Positions 11,204-19,615 of a stretch of DNA of 64,000 nucleotides are shown here, piece after piece. Both the position numbers and the translations under genes were made by a program. The notes under the pieces are model-generated. The model was not told the origin of the DNA. It did not search any database and saw only the letters and a program-made list of their open reading frames with translations. Position 1 is the first letter of the stretch. Each line of letters begins with the position of its first letter. The DNA lies in the NCBI RefSeq assembly GCF_010731775.1, contig NZ_AP022590.1, forward strand, positions 2,728,001 to 2,792,000, written 5' to 3'. This DNA is from Mycobacterium mantenii. GTDB lineage: Bacteria; Actinomycetota; Actinomycetes; Mycobacteriales; Mycobacteriaceae.

Positions 11204-12355
11204 TCATTTCGCCGAACGACCCGCCTTCTCGAACTCGTAGACGCGCAGATTGTGCTCCTCCGGCGTCCCAAACATGCCGCGGTACAAGGTGACCCGACGA
11301 AGATACAGATGCAGGTCGTGTTCCCAGGTGACACCGATTCCGCCGTGCATCTGCACGCACGCCTGCACGATCTGGCCGGCCATCTCCCCGACGTAAGACT
11401 TGGCGATGCTGGCCGACAGGTTCGCTTCCGGCGAGCAGGCGGCCACGTCGGCCACCGCCGCCACGGTGGTGGCGCGACAGGCTTCCAGCCAGAGCTTCAT
11501 GTCGGCGAACTTGTGTTTAAGGGCCTGATACGAGGCCAGCGGACGACCGAACGTGTGTCGGTCCAGCGCCCACTGCACGGTGAGGTCGAACACCGTCTGC
11601 AGGGCGCCCGTCACCTCGGCGCACTGCAGCACCTGGGCGATCTGGCTTTGCCGATCGACGAGCGCGGGGGTCTCGTCGGCGCTTCCGACGGCCGCGGAGC
11701 GTGGCAGCACGACACCGTCGAAGTGCACGCGGGCGTAGTGCTTGACCAGATCGACCGACTGCTGGGGCTCGATCCGGACGCCCGGCGTGTCCGTCGGGAC
11801 CAGAAACTGGCGAATCTCACCGGCGTTCGCGGCGCCGCGCGCCACCACCAGCAGCGCCGCACTCTGGGCCCCCGCCTCGACGCGGTCCTTGATGCCGTCG
11901 ATGCGGTAACCGGAGTCGGTCTCGGTGGCCGTCACCGACGGATTCAGCGGTGCCCACCCCTGGCCCGGCTCGCAGACCGCCCACGACGCCACGGTCTCAC
12001 CGGATATCAGCGCCTCGATGGTGTCGGCGTGCTCGCCGGAGTTTGTGCACTCGACAAGGCCCGCCAGCACGGTGCTGACCGGATACAGCGGTCCGGGCGC
12101 CACCGTCTTCCCGAGTTGTTCGGCGACCATCGCCAGATCGGCGAAGCCGTTTTCCGAGACGCTTCCGCCGCCCAGCTCCTCCGGAACGAGCAAGGCGGTC
12201 CAGCCGAGCTCGGCGGCGCGCTGCCACCAGTCGGGGTCGAACGACATACCCGCGGCGTGCAGCTCCCGCACCCGTCGCAGCGGCGCTTCCTTCTCCAGAA
12301 AGGCTTGGGTGGTCGAGGTGAAAAGAATCTTTTCGGGAGAGTCGAGGGTGGTCAT
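11204..12355 (-). CDS. Acyl-CoA dehydrogenase (FadE family), partner subunit
   Basis: The 383-residue protein has the ACAD N-terminal helical domain (LGWTALLVPEELGG), a weaker middle beta domain without the usual flavin-site TEP motif (AVCEPGQGW instead) and the C-terminal stretch MHGGIGVTWEHDLHLYLRR. It has the look of the partner FadE in paired ACADs, in which the flavin is bound across the interface. It is followed after 10 bases by the second FadE gene, and the two form one operon. Upstream, at 12481-12495, is a short inverted repeat. Confidence 0.8.
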   Translation of the reverse strand: MTTLDSPEKILFTSTTQAFLEKEAPLRRVRELHAAGMSFDPDWWQRAAELGWTALLVPEELGGGSVSENGFADLAMVAEQLGKTVAPGPLYPVSTVLAGLVECTNSGEHADTIEALISGETVASWAVCEPGQGWAPLNPSVTATETDSGYRIDGIKDRVEAGAQSAALLVVARGAANAGEIRQFLVPTDTPGVRIEPQQSVDLVKHYARVHFDGVVLPRSAAVGSADETPALVDRQSQIAQVLQCAEVTGALQTVFDLTVQWALDRHTFGRPLASYQALKHKFADMKLWLEACRATTVAAVADVAACSPEANLSASIAKSYVGEMAGQIVQACVQMHGGIGVTWEHDLHLYLRRVTLYRGMFGTPEEHNLRVYEFEKAGRSAK

Positions 12356-12480
12356 GGTGCCGAGGGGATCCTTCTTGACATTCGATCGCTGCGGCTGCAA
12401 CGGAAACGGTTTGAATATTTGATCATCCGCCCGACCGGTCCTCGGTTGGCTGGCATTTCCGATGTTAGCAACGCGCAATA

Positions 12481-12495
12481 CGGTAAGAGATACCG
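12481..12495. promoter_or_regulatory. Short inverted repeat before the FadE pair
   Basis: CGGTA-AGAGA-TACCG is a perfect 5-5-5 inverted repeat 126 bases upstream of the FadE start at 12355, in the gap to the hydrolase-fold gene. It is too short to be strong evidence alone, but a third CGGTA lies at 12515-12519. Confidence 0.3.
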
Positions 12496-12568
12496 GAGTT
12501 CAATCGGTAAAAGGGGACCGTCGACCACCAACTCGACAAGGCGCCGGCTCAGCGGGGCGCGGTCGGAC

Positions 12569-13528
12569 CTATATGGCGAACACGCGGCGCAGCGCCTGCG
12601 CGTGCAGCGCCCGATTCTCCTGGGAAACAACCCAATCGGGGACCATCGAGTCGAAGCCGTTGAAGGTCGCGGCGATCACGTGCAATTCGGTGTGGACGTA
12701 CGCGTGCAGCAGCCGGTTGGCGTAGTCGATGGCCTCGTCGCGGCAGGGATCGATCTCGGAGCAACTGATGAACGTGGGCGGCAGACCTTCGAGATTGGCT
12801 CGGTGCGCGGGCACATGCTGACCGTTGGCGCCGGCGTGCCCGAGGTAATGGTTCCACGCCCGGCTGACGGCCGGGCCGTTGAGGCCCGGGGTGCGCTGGA
12901 ATTCGCGACGCGACGGCGTGGCATCGGAATCGAGCATCGGCTGATGCAGGATCTGCATCAGGATCCTCGGGCCTTCCTGGTCGAACATGCGCTGGGTCAG
13001 GCCCGCGACCAGCGCGGCGCCGGCATCCCGGCCCATCACCGCGATGCGGCCGGCGTCGGCGTCCAGCTCCGCGCTGTTCTCGACGGCGTACCGGAAGGCC
13101 GCTTCGACATCGTCGAGCGCCGCCGGGCAGGGATTCTCGGGCGCCAGTCGGTAGTCGACCGAAACCACCAGGCAGCCACCGTCGCGGGCCAGCTCCACGC
13201 AGTGCGCATGGTCGGTCTCGAGGTTCCCGGTGACGAACCCGCCACCGTGGGCGTACACCACCAGCGGCGCGGAGGATTCCGTGCGGCCGCGGTACAGCCG
13301 CAGGCCCAGCTGCTGACCGTCCGGCCCGGCGATGGATCGTGAATCGATGGAGACGCCCGTGGTGCCGGCCGATGCCGCGCGCTGCGCGCCCAGCAGGTTG
13401 GCGTGTTCCCGCTCGGCGGTCAGTGTCTCGGCGCGAAATTCGAAGGCGCCCAACTCCACGGCGGCGTCCCGCAACACCGGATCGATGCGGTTGAGGCCGT
13501 GCGGCCGGGCCAGGTTCGTCTGTGTCAT
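12569..13528 (-). CDS. HSL-type alpha/beta hydrolase homologue lacking catalytic Ser and His
   Basis: The 319-residue protein has the hormone-sensitive-lipase fold landmarks: HGGGF at 94-98 (oxyanion hole), DYRLAPENP at 125-133 and the acid-bearing SEIDPCRDE at 257-265. The nucleophile motif, normally GDSAG, reads GRDAG at 166-170, so Asp168 replaces Ser. The HGF motif near the C-terminus reads NGF at 290-292, so Asn replaces His. The reading frame is otherwise clean. The protein is probably not an esterase of the usual kind; it could bind a ligand or be a decaying gene. It lies upstream of the FadE pair on the same strand, with a 213-base gap. Confidence 0.85.
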   Translation of the reverse strand: MTQTNLARPHGLNRIDPVLRDAAVELGAFEFRAETLTAEREHANLLGAQRAASAGTTGVSIDSRSIAGPDGQQLGLRLYRGRTESSAPLVVYAHGGGFVTGNLETDHAHCVELARDGGCLVVSVDYRLAPENPCPAALDDVEAAFRYAVENSAELDADAGRIAVMGRDAGAALVAGLTQRMFDQEGPRILMQILHQPMLDSDATPSRREFQRTPGLNGPAVSRAWNHYLGHAGANGQHVPAHRANLEGLPPTFISCSEIDPCRDEAIDYANRLLHAYVHTELHVIAATFNGFDSMVPDWVVSQENRALHAQALRRVFAI

Positions 13529-13884
13529 GTCAACTCGTTTTTCGGGCTCGTCGTGCGGGCGCTTCGGCGGTCCCGGACGGTGCCCCGTGCCGGAAACCAC
13601 CTTCAAGATAGACCTGCGCTTTTAGCGGGTGACACACGAGGTGCTCGGCACCGCGACTCCAGTCCGGCGGACCGGCGTGCGACGGAACTGAAGCCACGTC
13701 GGTGGGTCCGCGCATGCCGCACATCGGTCACCGTTCAAGTGGCGTTGCCTACGCCGTTGGGCTTCGTTGCTATTTATACTATGATAGCTATTTTCCGCTC
13801 GGTACATCCCCGCCGTGGATCCCGCGGGCACTCGTAAACCCGTCCGCGTGAACGGCCTTATCGGTTGTTTCAGGAGGAGCGCTG
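13529..13884. promoter_or_regulatory. Divergent intergenic region with a candidate P450 promoter
   Basis: This 356-base gap separates the hydrolase-fold gene (minus) from the P450 gene (plus). I see no convincing coding frame in it. TTGGGC at 13757-13762 and TATGAT at 13780-13785, spaced by 17 bases, form a sigma-A-like promoter for the plus side. The AT-rich stretch around it (TATACTATGATAGCTAT) contains overlapping short palindromes. A GGAGG ribosome site stands just before the P450 ATG. Confidence 0.5.
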
Positions 13885-15117
13885 ATGACGCTCAGCACTG
13901 GCCCGAACGGTCAGCCCGTCGTACCCCCGCTCGATTTCACCGGCGAAACCAGCCCTTACCCGTTCTTCGAACACATGCGGCACACCGACCCGGTATGGCA
14001 CGGGTCGCTTTCGGACAACACGCAGTTGCCGGAGGAGCTGAGGCCCAGCGACGAGTGGGTCCTTTTCGGTTATGACGGTGTCCACCAAGCCTTTCGCGAT
14101 GACCGGGTTTTCACGTCGGCCGCCTACGACAAGACGATCGGGCTGGTGATGGGACATACCATCCTGGCGATGGGCGGCAGGGAACACCACGACCACCGCA
14201 ACCTGGTGGCCAAGGCGTTCCGCGCGACCGCGCTGGAACGCTGGGAGCCGTCGGTCATCGGGCCGGTCTGCGATCGACTGGTAGACGAAATCAAGAATGA
14301 CGGTCATGCTGACCTGGTGAAGGCCGTGACCTTCGAATTTCCCACACGCATCATTTCGACGCTGCTGGGCCTGCCCGCCGAGGATCTGGACCTGTTCCGG
14401 CGGCTGTCCCTCGACCTGATCTCGATCCCCACCGACATCATGGCGGGGTTGAACGCCGCGACGGAGCTCTACGACTACTTCCTCAAACAAGTCGAGCAGC
14501 GCCGGCGCAAGCTCACCGATGACATCATCGGCGACCTGGTCGCCGCCGAAATCGACGGGGAGAAACTCACCGACGAGGCCATCATCGCCTTCTTGCGGTT
14601 ACTGCTGCCGGCCGGTCTGGAGACCACCTACCGCTCATCGGGCAATCTGCTCTACCTGCTACTGACCCACCCCGAACAGCTGGAAATGGTCAACCGGGAC
14701 CGGTCATTGATACCGATGGCGATCGAGGAAGGCCTGCGGTTCGAAACGCCACTGACCATGGTCATGCGGACCACGACCGAAGAGGTCGAAATCGGCGGAA
14801 AGACAATCCCGGCCGATGCCCAGATCGACATGTGCATGGGCTCGGCCAACCGCGACGAGAGCCGCTGGACCGATCCCAACACGTTCGACATCCGCCGGCC
14901 GCGGCAATCCCACATCGCCTTCGCCGGCGGCATCCACATGTGCCTCGGCATGCATCTGGCCCGGCTGGAAACGCGGGTCATGTTGAACAGCCTCCTCGAC
15001 CGCGTCGACGATCTGGCGTTCGTGCCCGACGACGGAACCGGCGAGGAATCCAAAATCGTCGGGCTCACCTTCCGGTCGCCGAACAAGCTGCCGGTCACCT
15101 TCGCCCCCGCCGCATGA
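13885..15117 (+). CDS. Cytochrome P450
   Basis: The 410-residue P450 has the I-helix motif LPAGLETTYRSS, the ExxR motif EEGLR and the haem loop FAGGIHMCLG with Cys353 as thiolate ligand. It is soluble, with no membrane anchor, as bacterial P450s are. It closely resembles the P450 at 31358-32566, sharing YDKTIGL-MG-TILAM and the same I-helix. It would hydroxylate a hydrophobic substrate. Its stop overlaps the ATG of a zinc alcohol dehydrogenase (ATGA), so a hydroxylation-then-oxidation pair is likely. Confidence 0.95.
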   Translation: MTLSTGPNGQPVVPPLDFTGETSPYPFFEHMRHTDPVWHGSLSDNTQLPEELRPSDEWVLFGYDGVHQAFRDDRVFTSAAYDKTIGLVMGHTILAMGGREHHDHRNLVAKAFRATALERWEPSVIGPVCDRLVDEIKNDGHADLVKAVTFEFPTRIISTLLGLPAEDLDLFRRLSLDLISIPTDIMAGLNAATELYDYFLKQVEQRRRKLTDDIIGDLVAAEIDGEKLTDEAIIAFLRLLLPAGLETTYRSSGNLLYLLLTHPEQLEMVNRDRSLIPMAIEEGLRFETPLTMVMRTTTEEVEIGGKTIPADAQIDMCMGSANRDESRWTDPNTFDIRRPRQSHIAFAGGIHMCLGMHLARLETRVMLNSLLDRVDDLAFVPDDGTGEESKIVGLTFRSPNKLPVTFAPAA

Positions 15118-16271
15118 GAAGCCGCGCAGCGATCCTGCACGACGTCGGCGGACCCTGGTCTGTCGAGGAATTCGAGCTCGATCCCCCCAAGGCCGGCGAG
15201 GTACTGGTACAGATGGCGGCCGCCGGCCTGTGTCACTCCGATGACCACATTCTCAAAGGCGACATGTCGGCGCCCAACGAGGTGATGCGATCCATGGGGC
15301 TGCCGACCATGTTCCCGACCATCGGGGGCCACGAAGGCTCGGGCATCGTGCGCGAGGTCGGCCCCGGCGTCACCGATTTCGCACCGGGTGACCACGTGGT
15401 GATGTCCTTCGTCGCCGTGTGCGGCCAATGCCGTTGGTGCGCCAGCGGAATCGAATACCTGTGCGACGTCGGCATCGGCACCATGATCCCGGGGATGCCG
15501 ACGGACGGCACGTTCCGCCACCACACCGCCGACGGCCGCAACCTGGGCCATATCGCCAAGGTCGGCGCATTCGCCGAACACACTGTGGTGTCGACCAATT
15601 CGCTGGTGAAGATCGAGGAACACCTGCCACTGGCGTCGAGCGCGCTGCTGTCCTGTGCCATTCCAACCGGCTACGGTTCGGTCGCCAACCGGTCGAACAT
15701 GCGCGCCGGCGATACCGTGGCGGTGATCGGCGTCGGCGGGATCGGCACGGGCGCGATCCAGGGTGCCCGGATCAATGGCGCCGCCCAGATCGTGGCCGTC
15801 GACCCGGTGGATTTCAAACAGAAATCGGCGCTGCAATTCGGCGCGACGCACAGCACGGCAACGATTGACGAGGCGCTGGACCTGGTGCGCGGTCTGACCT
15901 ATGGGGTGATGGCCGACGCGGTGGTGGTCTCACCGTCGCTGATCACCCCCGAGGACGTCCGCGACGCGGTGAAGCTCACCCGCAAGGGCGGCACCTGCGT
16001 CCTCACCGGCATGACGTCGCAGTTGACCCGGTCGGTCAAAATCGACCTGCAGGACTTCATCCTGATGAACAAGACGTTGGCGGGCACCATATTCGGCTCG
16101 TGCAACCCGAAGGCGGACATCGCCCGGCTGGCCAGACTTTATGAGACCGGTCAGCTTCAGCTCGACGAGATGATCACCAAGCGCTATCGACTCGACGAGG
16201 TCAATGACGCCTACGACGATCTACTCAACGGCAAGATCGTCCGGGGCATCATCGATTTCGGCGTCGGCTAA
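15114..16271 (+). CDS. Zinc-dependent MDR alcohol dehydrogenase
   Basis: The 385-residue protein has catalytic-zinc residues in LCHSDDH and GGHEGSG, the structural-zinc Cys cluster CGQCRWCASGIEYLC and a Rossmann motif (VIGVGGIGTGAIQGA). It belongs to the class of mycobacterial alcohol dehydrogenases annotated as NDMA-dependent, a type often linked to mycofactocin; this assignment is from family resemblance only. The ATG at 15114 overlaps the P450 stop. It probably oxidises the alcohol made by the upstream P450. Confidence 0.9.
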   Translation: MRSRAAILHDVGGPWSVEEFELDPPKAGEVLVQMAAAGLCHSDDHILKGDMSAPNEVMRSMGLPTMFPTIGGHEGSGIVREVGPGVTDFAPGDHVVMSFVAVCGQCRWCASGIEYLCDVGIGTMIPGMPTDGTFRHHTADGRNLGHIAKVGAFAEHTVVSTNSLVKIEEHLPLASSALLSCAIPTGYGSVANRSNMRAGDTVAVIGVGGIGTGAIQGARINGAAQIVAVDPVDFKQKSALQFGATHSTATIDEALDLVRGLTYGVMADAVVVSPSLITPEDVRDAVKLTRKGGTCVLTGMTSQLTRSVKIDLQDFILMNKTLAGTIFGSCNPKADIARLARLYETGQLQLDEMITKRYRLDEVNDAYDDLLNGKIVRGIIDFGVG

Positions 16272-16286
16272 GGCTCCGGGTACCGC

Positions 16287-17108
16287 TCAGAAGAGCTTCG
16301 CGACGGCGTGATCCCACAGCTCACGCGCGAGCACGGGGTCATAGGCCGCCCGATTGGCTTTGGCGACTTTGCCTTTCGCATAGTATTCGCCGGGCGCCCA
16401 GTCGACACCGGGCAGGCTGGTCGCCAGCCAGACCAGTTGGTCGGCGCCGTGATCCGCGGTCTTGATCATTCGGCTGACCGGCGTGCGCTGCATGGTGGTC
16501 AGGAACCACGATCCGGACGAGTGACCGATGTTGGTGTTGACGAAACCGGGGTGCACGACCGCCGCCGACAGTCCGTCGGCGCAGAAGCGACGATGTAATT
16601 CCTTGGTGAACAAAATGTTTGCCAACTTCGCCACCGCGTAGGCGGCGCTGGGCCGGCGCCGGTCCGTCGTGTCGAAATCGGCGAGCTTGACGTTGCGCAG
16701 CAGCCGCTGCGACGAACTGGACGTGTTGACGACCGTCGCCCGCGAACTGACCAGCACGTCCAGCAACAGCGACGTGAGCAGGAACGGCGCCAGATAGTTG
16801 ACCTGCAGAGTGATCTCATGGCCGTCGGCCGTTCGCCGCAGCTTGGAGAACACACCCCCGGCGTTGTTACCGAGCACGTCGATGCGCGGGTATTCGGACC
16901 GGAGTTTGTCCGCAAGGGCCCGCACCTGGGACAGGTCGGCGAAGTCAGCGACGAAGTAGTCGGCGTCGAGCTCCGCGGCCACGGCCGCGGTCTTGCTCTC
17001 CGAGCGTCCCACCAGCACCACGTTGTCACCGCCGCGGCTGAGCCGGCGGGCCGCCGCCGCACCGATCCCGTCGCTGGCGCCCGTGATGACCATCGTTCTG
17101 CGCGTCAT
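16287..17108 (-). CDS. Short-chain dehydrogenase/reductase
   Basis: The 273-residue SDR has the cofactor motif TGASDGIG, NNAGG, a Ser-rich strand (VNTSSSSQ) and the catalytic pair YAVAK. A GGAGG site lies 6-10 bases before the ATG at 17108, favouring it over the GTG at 17123. It resembles retinol-dehydrogenase-like SDRs of mycobacteria, and an R at the end of strand 2 (VGRSESK) suggests NADP. It converges on the alcohol dehydrogenase gene with a 15-base gap. Substrate unknown. Confidence 0.85.
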   Translation of the reverse strand: MTRRTMVITGASDGIGAAAARRLSRGGDNVVLVGRSESKTAAVAAELDADYFVADFADLSQVRALADKLRSEYPRIDVLGNNAGGVFSKLRRTADGHEITLQVNYLAPFLLTSLLLDVLVSSRATVVNTSSSSQRLLRNVKLADFDTTDRRRPSAAYAVAKLANILFTKELHRRFCADGLSAAVVHPGFVNTNIGHSSGSWFLTTMQRTPVSRMIKTADHGADQLVWLATSLPGVDWAPGEYYAKGKVAKANRAAYDPVLARELWDHAVAKLF

Positions 17109-17221
17109 TGCCGAGACCTCCACCGGGAGTGTAGCGATAGGCGCTGTGACGTCGACGACAATAAAGCGGACCGCTCACACCGTCAGGGCGCCGACGCTCC
17201 CGATCGAGGCGCCGGCCGCTC

Positions 17222-18457
17222 TCAGGCCAGCGAGTACCGAACCGGCAGATGCTTGAGTCCGCCGACGAAGGTGGTGGCTACCAGTTCCGGGTCACCGGTC
17301 AGCTCAATGGATTTGAGTCGGGGCAGCAGCTCGGAGAAGAAGCTGTTGACCTCCATGCGGGCCAGCGCCGCGCCCATACAGAAGTGCACCCCGTACCCGA
17401 AGGCCATGTGCTTGTTGGGATCGCGGCCGACGTCGAAGCCGAAGGGGTCGCTGAACACGTCCTCGTCACGGTTGGCCGAAACGTAGGACAGCAGCACCGA
17501 ATCCCCGGCGGCGATGGGCACTCCACGCACGGTGGTGTCCTTGGCGGCGGTCCGCATAAATTCCTTGACCGGGGTAACCCAGCGGATCATCTCCTCGGTG
17601 GCCAGCGGCATCAAGTCGAGGTTGTCGCTCAGGCGCCGCAGCTGGTCGGGGTTCTCGATGAGCGCGTGCAGCCCGCCCGAGATAGTCGCGCTGGTGGTGT
17701 CGTGCCCGGCGGTGGCCACGATCAGGTAGTAGGACACGGTGTCGATGTCGGACAAGGGTTCGCCGTCGACGCGGGCGTTCGCGATCGCCGACGCGAGGTC
17801 CTCGGTCGGATGCTCGCGGCGCGACGCCGTCACACCGTTGAAGTACTGGAACATGTCGAACAGCGCCGGCAGCTGATCCTCGTTCGAGCTGCCCCGTTTG
17901 AATTCTGAGTCGTCGCTGCCGAACAACTCCTGGGTCAGCTTGAGCATGCGCGGAAAGTCGGCCTCGGGCAGGCCCAGCAGCGACATGATGACGTAGAGCG
18001 GGTAATTGACGGCGACTTCCTGGACGAAGTCACATTCCGGGCCGGCCGCCATCATCTTGTCGACATAGATCTTGGCCAGCTCGTCAACGCGAACCTTCAA
18101 CGCCCGCATCGCCTTTGGACGAAACCAGTCTGAGCCGATCGCGCGCACCACCCGGTGCTGCGGATCATCGAGATGAATCAGCGTGCGCACGCCGGCGGCG
18201 GCCTGCATCTCGTCGCCTTCCGCAGTCGTCAGCACCGGCCGGGGCCAGTTGGTGAAGAGCATGTTCTCGCGTTCGATGTCCATGATGTCGGCGTGTTTGG
18301 TGATCGCCCAGAACGGCTTGTAGTCGGGCACCTCCACCCAGGACACCGGGGCGTTGGCGCGCAGGTGCGTCAGCGCTGCATGCAGCCGCTGCTCGTCGGT
18401 GTACGCTAACGGGTCCGCCAAAAGCTTCGCGGCCTCGTCCATCGTCGTTGCGCTCAC
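17222..18457 (-). CDS. Cytochrome P450
   Basis: The 411-residue P450 has I-helix ATAGHDTTSA, ExxR as EEMIR and the haem loop FGYGVHFCMGAALAR. It is of a different subfamily from the other two P450s in the window. The GTG start at 18457 overlaps the stop of the LLM gene (GTGA) and has AAGGAG 8 bases upstream; the ATG at 18442 is an alternative. Coupling to an F420-type LLM enzyme suggests two consecutive redox steps on one hydrophobic substrate. Confidence 0.93.
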   Translation of the reverse strand: MSATTMDEAAKLLADPLAYTDEQRLHAALTHLRANAPVSWVEVPDYKPFWAITKHADIMDIERENMLFTNWPRPVLTTAEGDEMQAAAGVRTLIHLDDPQHRVVRAIGSDWFRPKAMRALKVRVDELAKIYVDKMMAAGPECDFVQEVAVNYPLYVIMSLLGLPEADFPRMLKLTQELFGSDDSEFKRGSSNEDQLPALFDMFQYFNGVTASRREHPTEDLASAIANARVDGEPLSDIDTVSYYLIVATAGHDTTSATISGGLHALIENPDQLRRLSDNLDLMPLATEEMIRWVTPVKEFMRTAAKDTTVRGVPIAAGDSVLLSYVSANRDEDVFSDPFGFDVGRDPNKHMAFGYGVHFCMGAALARMEVNSFFSELLPRLKSIELTGDPELVATTFVGGLKHLPVRYSLA

Positions 18458-19476
18458 TGGTGAAACTCCTTCAATGCGGCGGTGATACAGGACTGCGACG
18501 CGGTCAAGAAGATGGGCAGGACACGGTCGACGGCACCTTCGCACCGGGTTTTCAGGGCGGCGGCGATGGTGTCGAGCGGCCCGACGACGGCGAACGCCCC
18601 GAGCACCTCGTCGTCGATCAGCGATCCCATCGCGTCCCACTCCCCTAACAGCGAAAGCCGGTGCAGTTCGGTGTGCAGCTCGCCCCACCCGTGCAGGTCG
18701 AGGACCTTGCGATAGGCCGGCGTCGAGCCGTAAAAGGCGATCTGCTTGCGCACCGCGGCGGCGGCAGTGGCCAATTCGTCGTCGGTGCGACCTGTGGCGA
18801 CGAGCACTTCGCACGACACCTCGAAGTCGCCGCGATCGCGGCCGCCGCGCTGCATGCCGCGCAGCAGCGCCGGCACCGTCACCTCGTCGAGATACCGCTT
18901 GGAGACCATCGGATGCCCCAGGTGACCGTCGGCGACCTCGCCGCACATCTCGGTCATCGCCTCACCGATGGCGGCCAGAAAGATCTTCGGCGGCGGATAT
19001 GGCTGGGGCTCAGGGGTGAACATCGGAGTCATGATCTTGTGGGTGTAGAAACGGCCCTCGAAACGAAGCCTGGTGCCGTCCGTCCACGCCGACCAGATCG
19101 CCCGCAACGCGGACACGAATTCGGCCATCCGGGCCGCCGGATGACTCCACGGCATGCTGAATCGCTTTTCGATATGTGGCTGGATCTGCGTTCCCAGCCC
19201 CAGGATGAACCGGCCCTTCGAATACGCCTGCAGGTCCCAGCCGATGTTGGCGACGATCATGGGATTGCGCGCGAACGCCACCGCGATGTTGGTGCCCAGT
19301 TCGAGCCGCGACGTGTGTTCCGCGGCCAGCAGCAGCGGGAGGAAAGGGTCGTGACTGGTTTCGGCGGTGAAGCCCCCGTCGTACCCCTGCTCTTCTAGAA
19401 CGGCGCACGCATCGGCCACCTGTGCAAGCCGATTGGGGATGCCCCCGTCGACCTTGAGGCGGGCGGCGTCGGGCAT
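18454..19476 (-). CDS. LLM-class (F420-dependent type) oxidoreductase
   Basis: The 340-residue protein has the luciferase-like TIM-barrel layout: GYDGGFTAETSHDPFLPL, LELGTNIAVAFARNP, the RFILGLGTQ turn and PPKIFLAAIGEAM. Close mycobacterial relatives use F420. It is first in a two-gene operon with the P450 at 17222. Its upstream region, shared with the carboxyltransferase gene, contains the recurring TACTGTAA element at 19486-19507. Confidence 0.85.
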   Translation of the reverse strand: MPDAARLKVDGGIPNRLAQVADACAVLEEQGYDGGFTAETSHDPFLPLLLAAEHTSRLELGTNIAVAFARNPMIVANIGWDLQAYSKGRFILGLGTQIQPHIEKRFSMPWSHPAARMAEFVSALRAIWSAWTDGTRLRFEGRFYTHKIMTPMFTPEPQPYPPPKIFLAAIGEAMTEMCGEVADGHLGHPMVSKRYLDEVTVPALLRGMQRGGRDRGDFEVSCEVLVATGRTDDELATAAAAVRKQIAFYGSTPAYRKVLDLHGWGELHTELHRLSLLGEWDAMGSLIDDEVLGAFAVVGPLDTIAAALKTRCEGAVDRVLPIFLTASQSCITAALKEFHQ

Positions 19477-19485
19477 GCGGGTAAC

Positions 19486-19507
19486 TTTACAGTAAGCAAT
19501 CCAGTAT
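19486..19507 (-). promoter_or_regulatory. TACTGTAA-type half-site between divergent genes
   Basis: Read on the minus strand the stretch contains ATTGCTTACTGTAAA. This matches the half-site ATTGCCTACTGTAA of the perfect palindrome at 31286-31304. A second, weaker TACTG lies 10 bases away (ATACTGGATTGC). The element sits 10 bases upstream of the LLM start and about 110 bases from the carboxyltransferase start. Confidence 0.5.
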
Positions 19508-19615
19508 GTGACCCTACAAATCTGTGGCGATCGCAAAGCTCGGCGTAGCCGGACGCAGCGGGTCGCCACCGTAGGACTGGTCGCGCGACGAATCTCCATG
19601 AGGTAGGACATAGGC

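Noticed and set aside
13530..13831. Short minus-strand frames in the P450 promoter gap
   Set aside because: Low-complexity Arg/Pro/Ala frames without a start signal; the gap is better explained as a divergent promoter.
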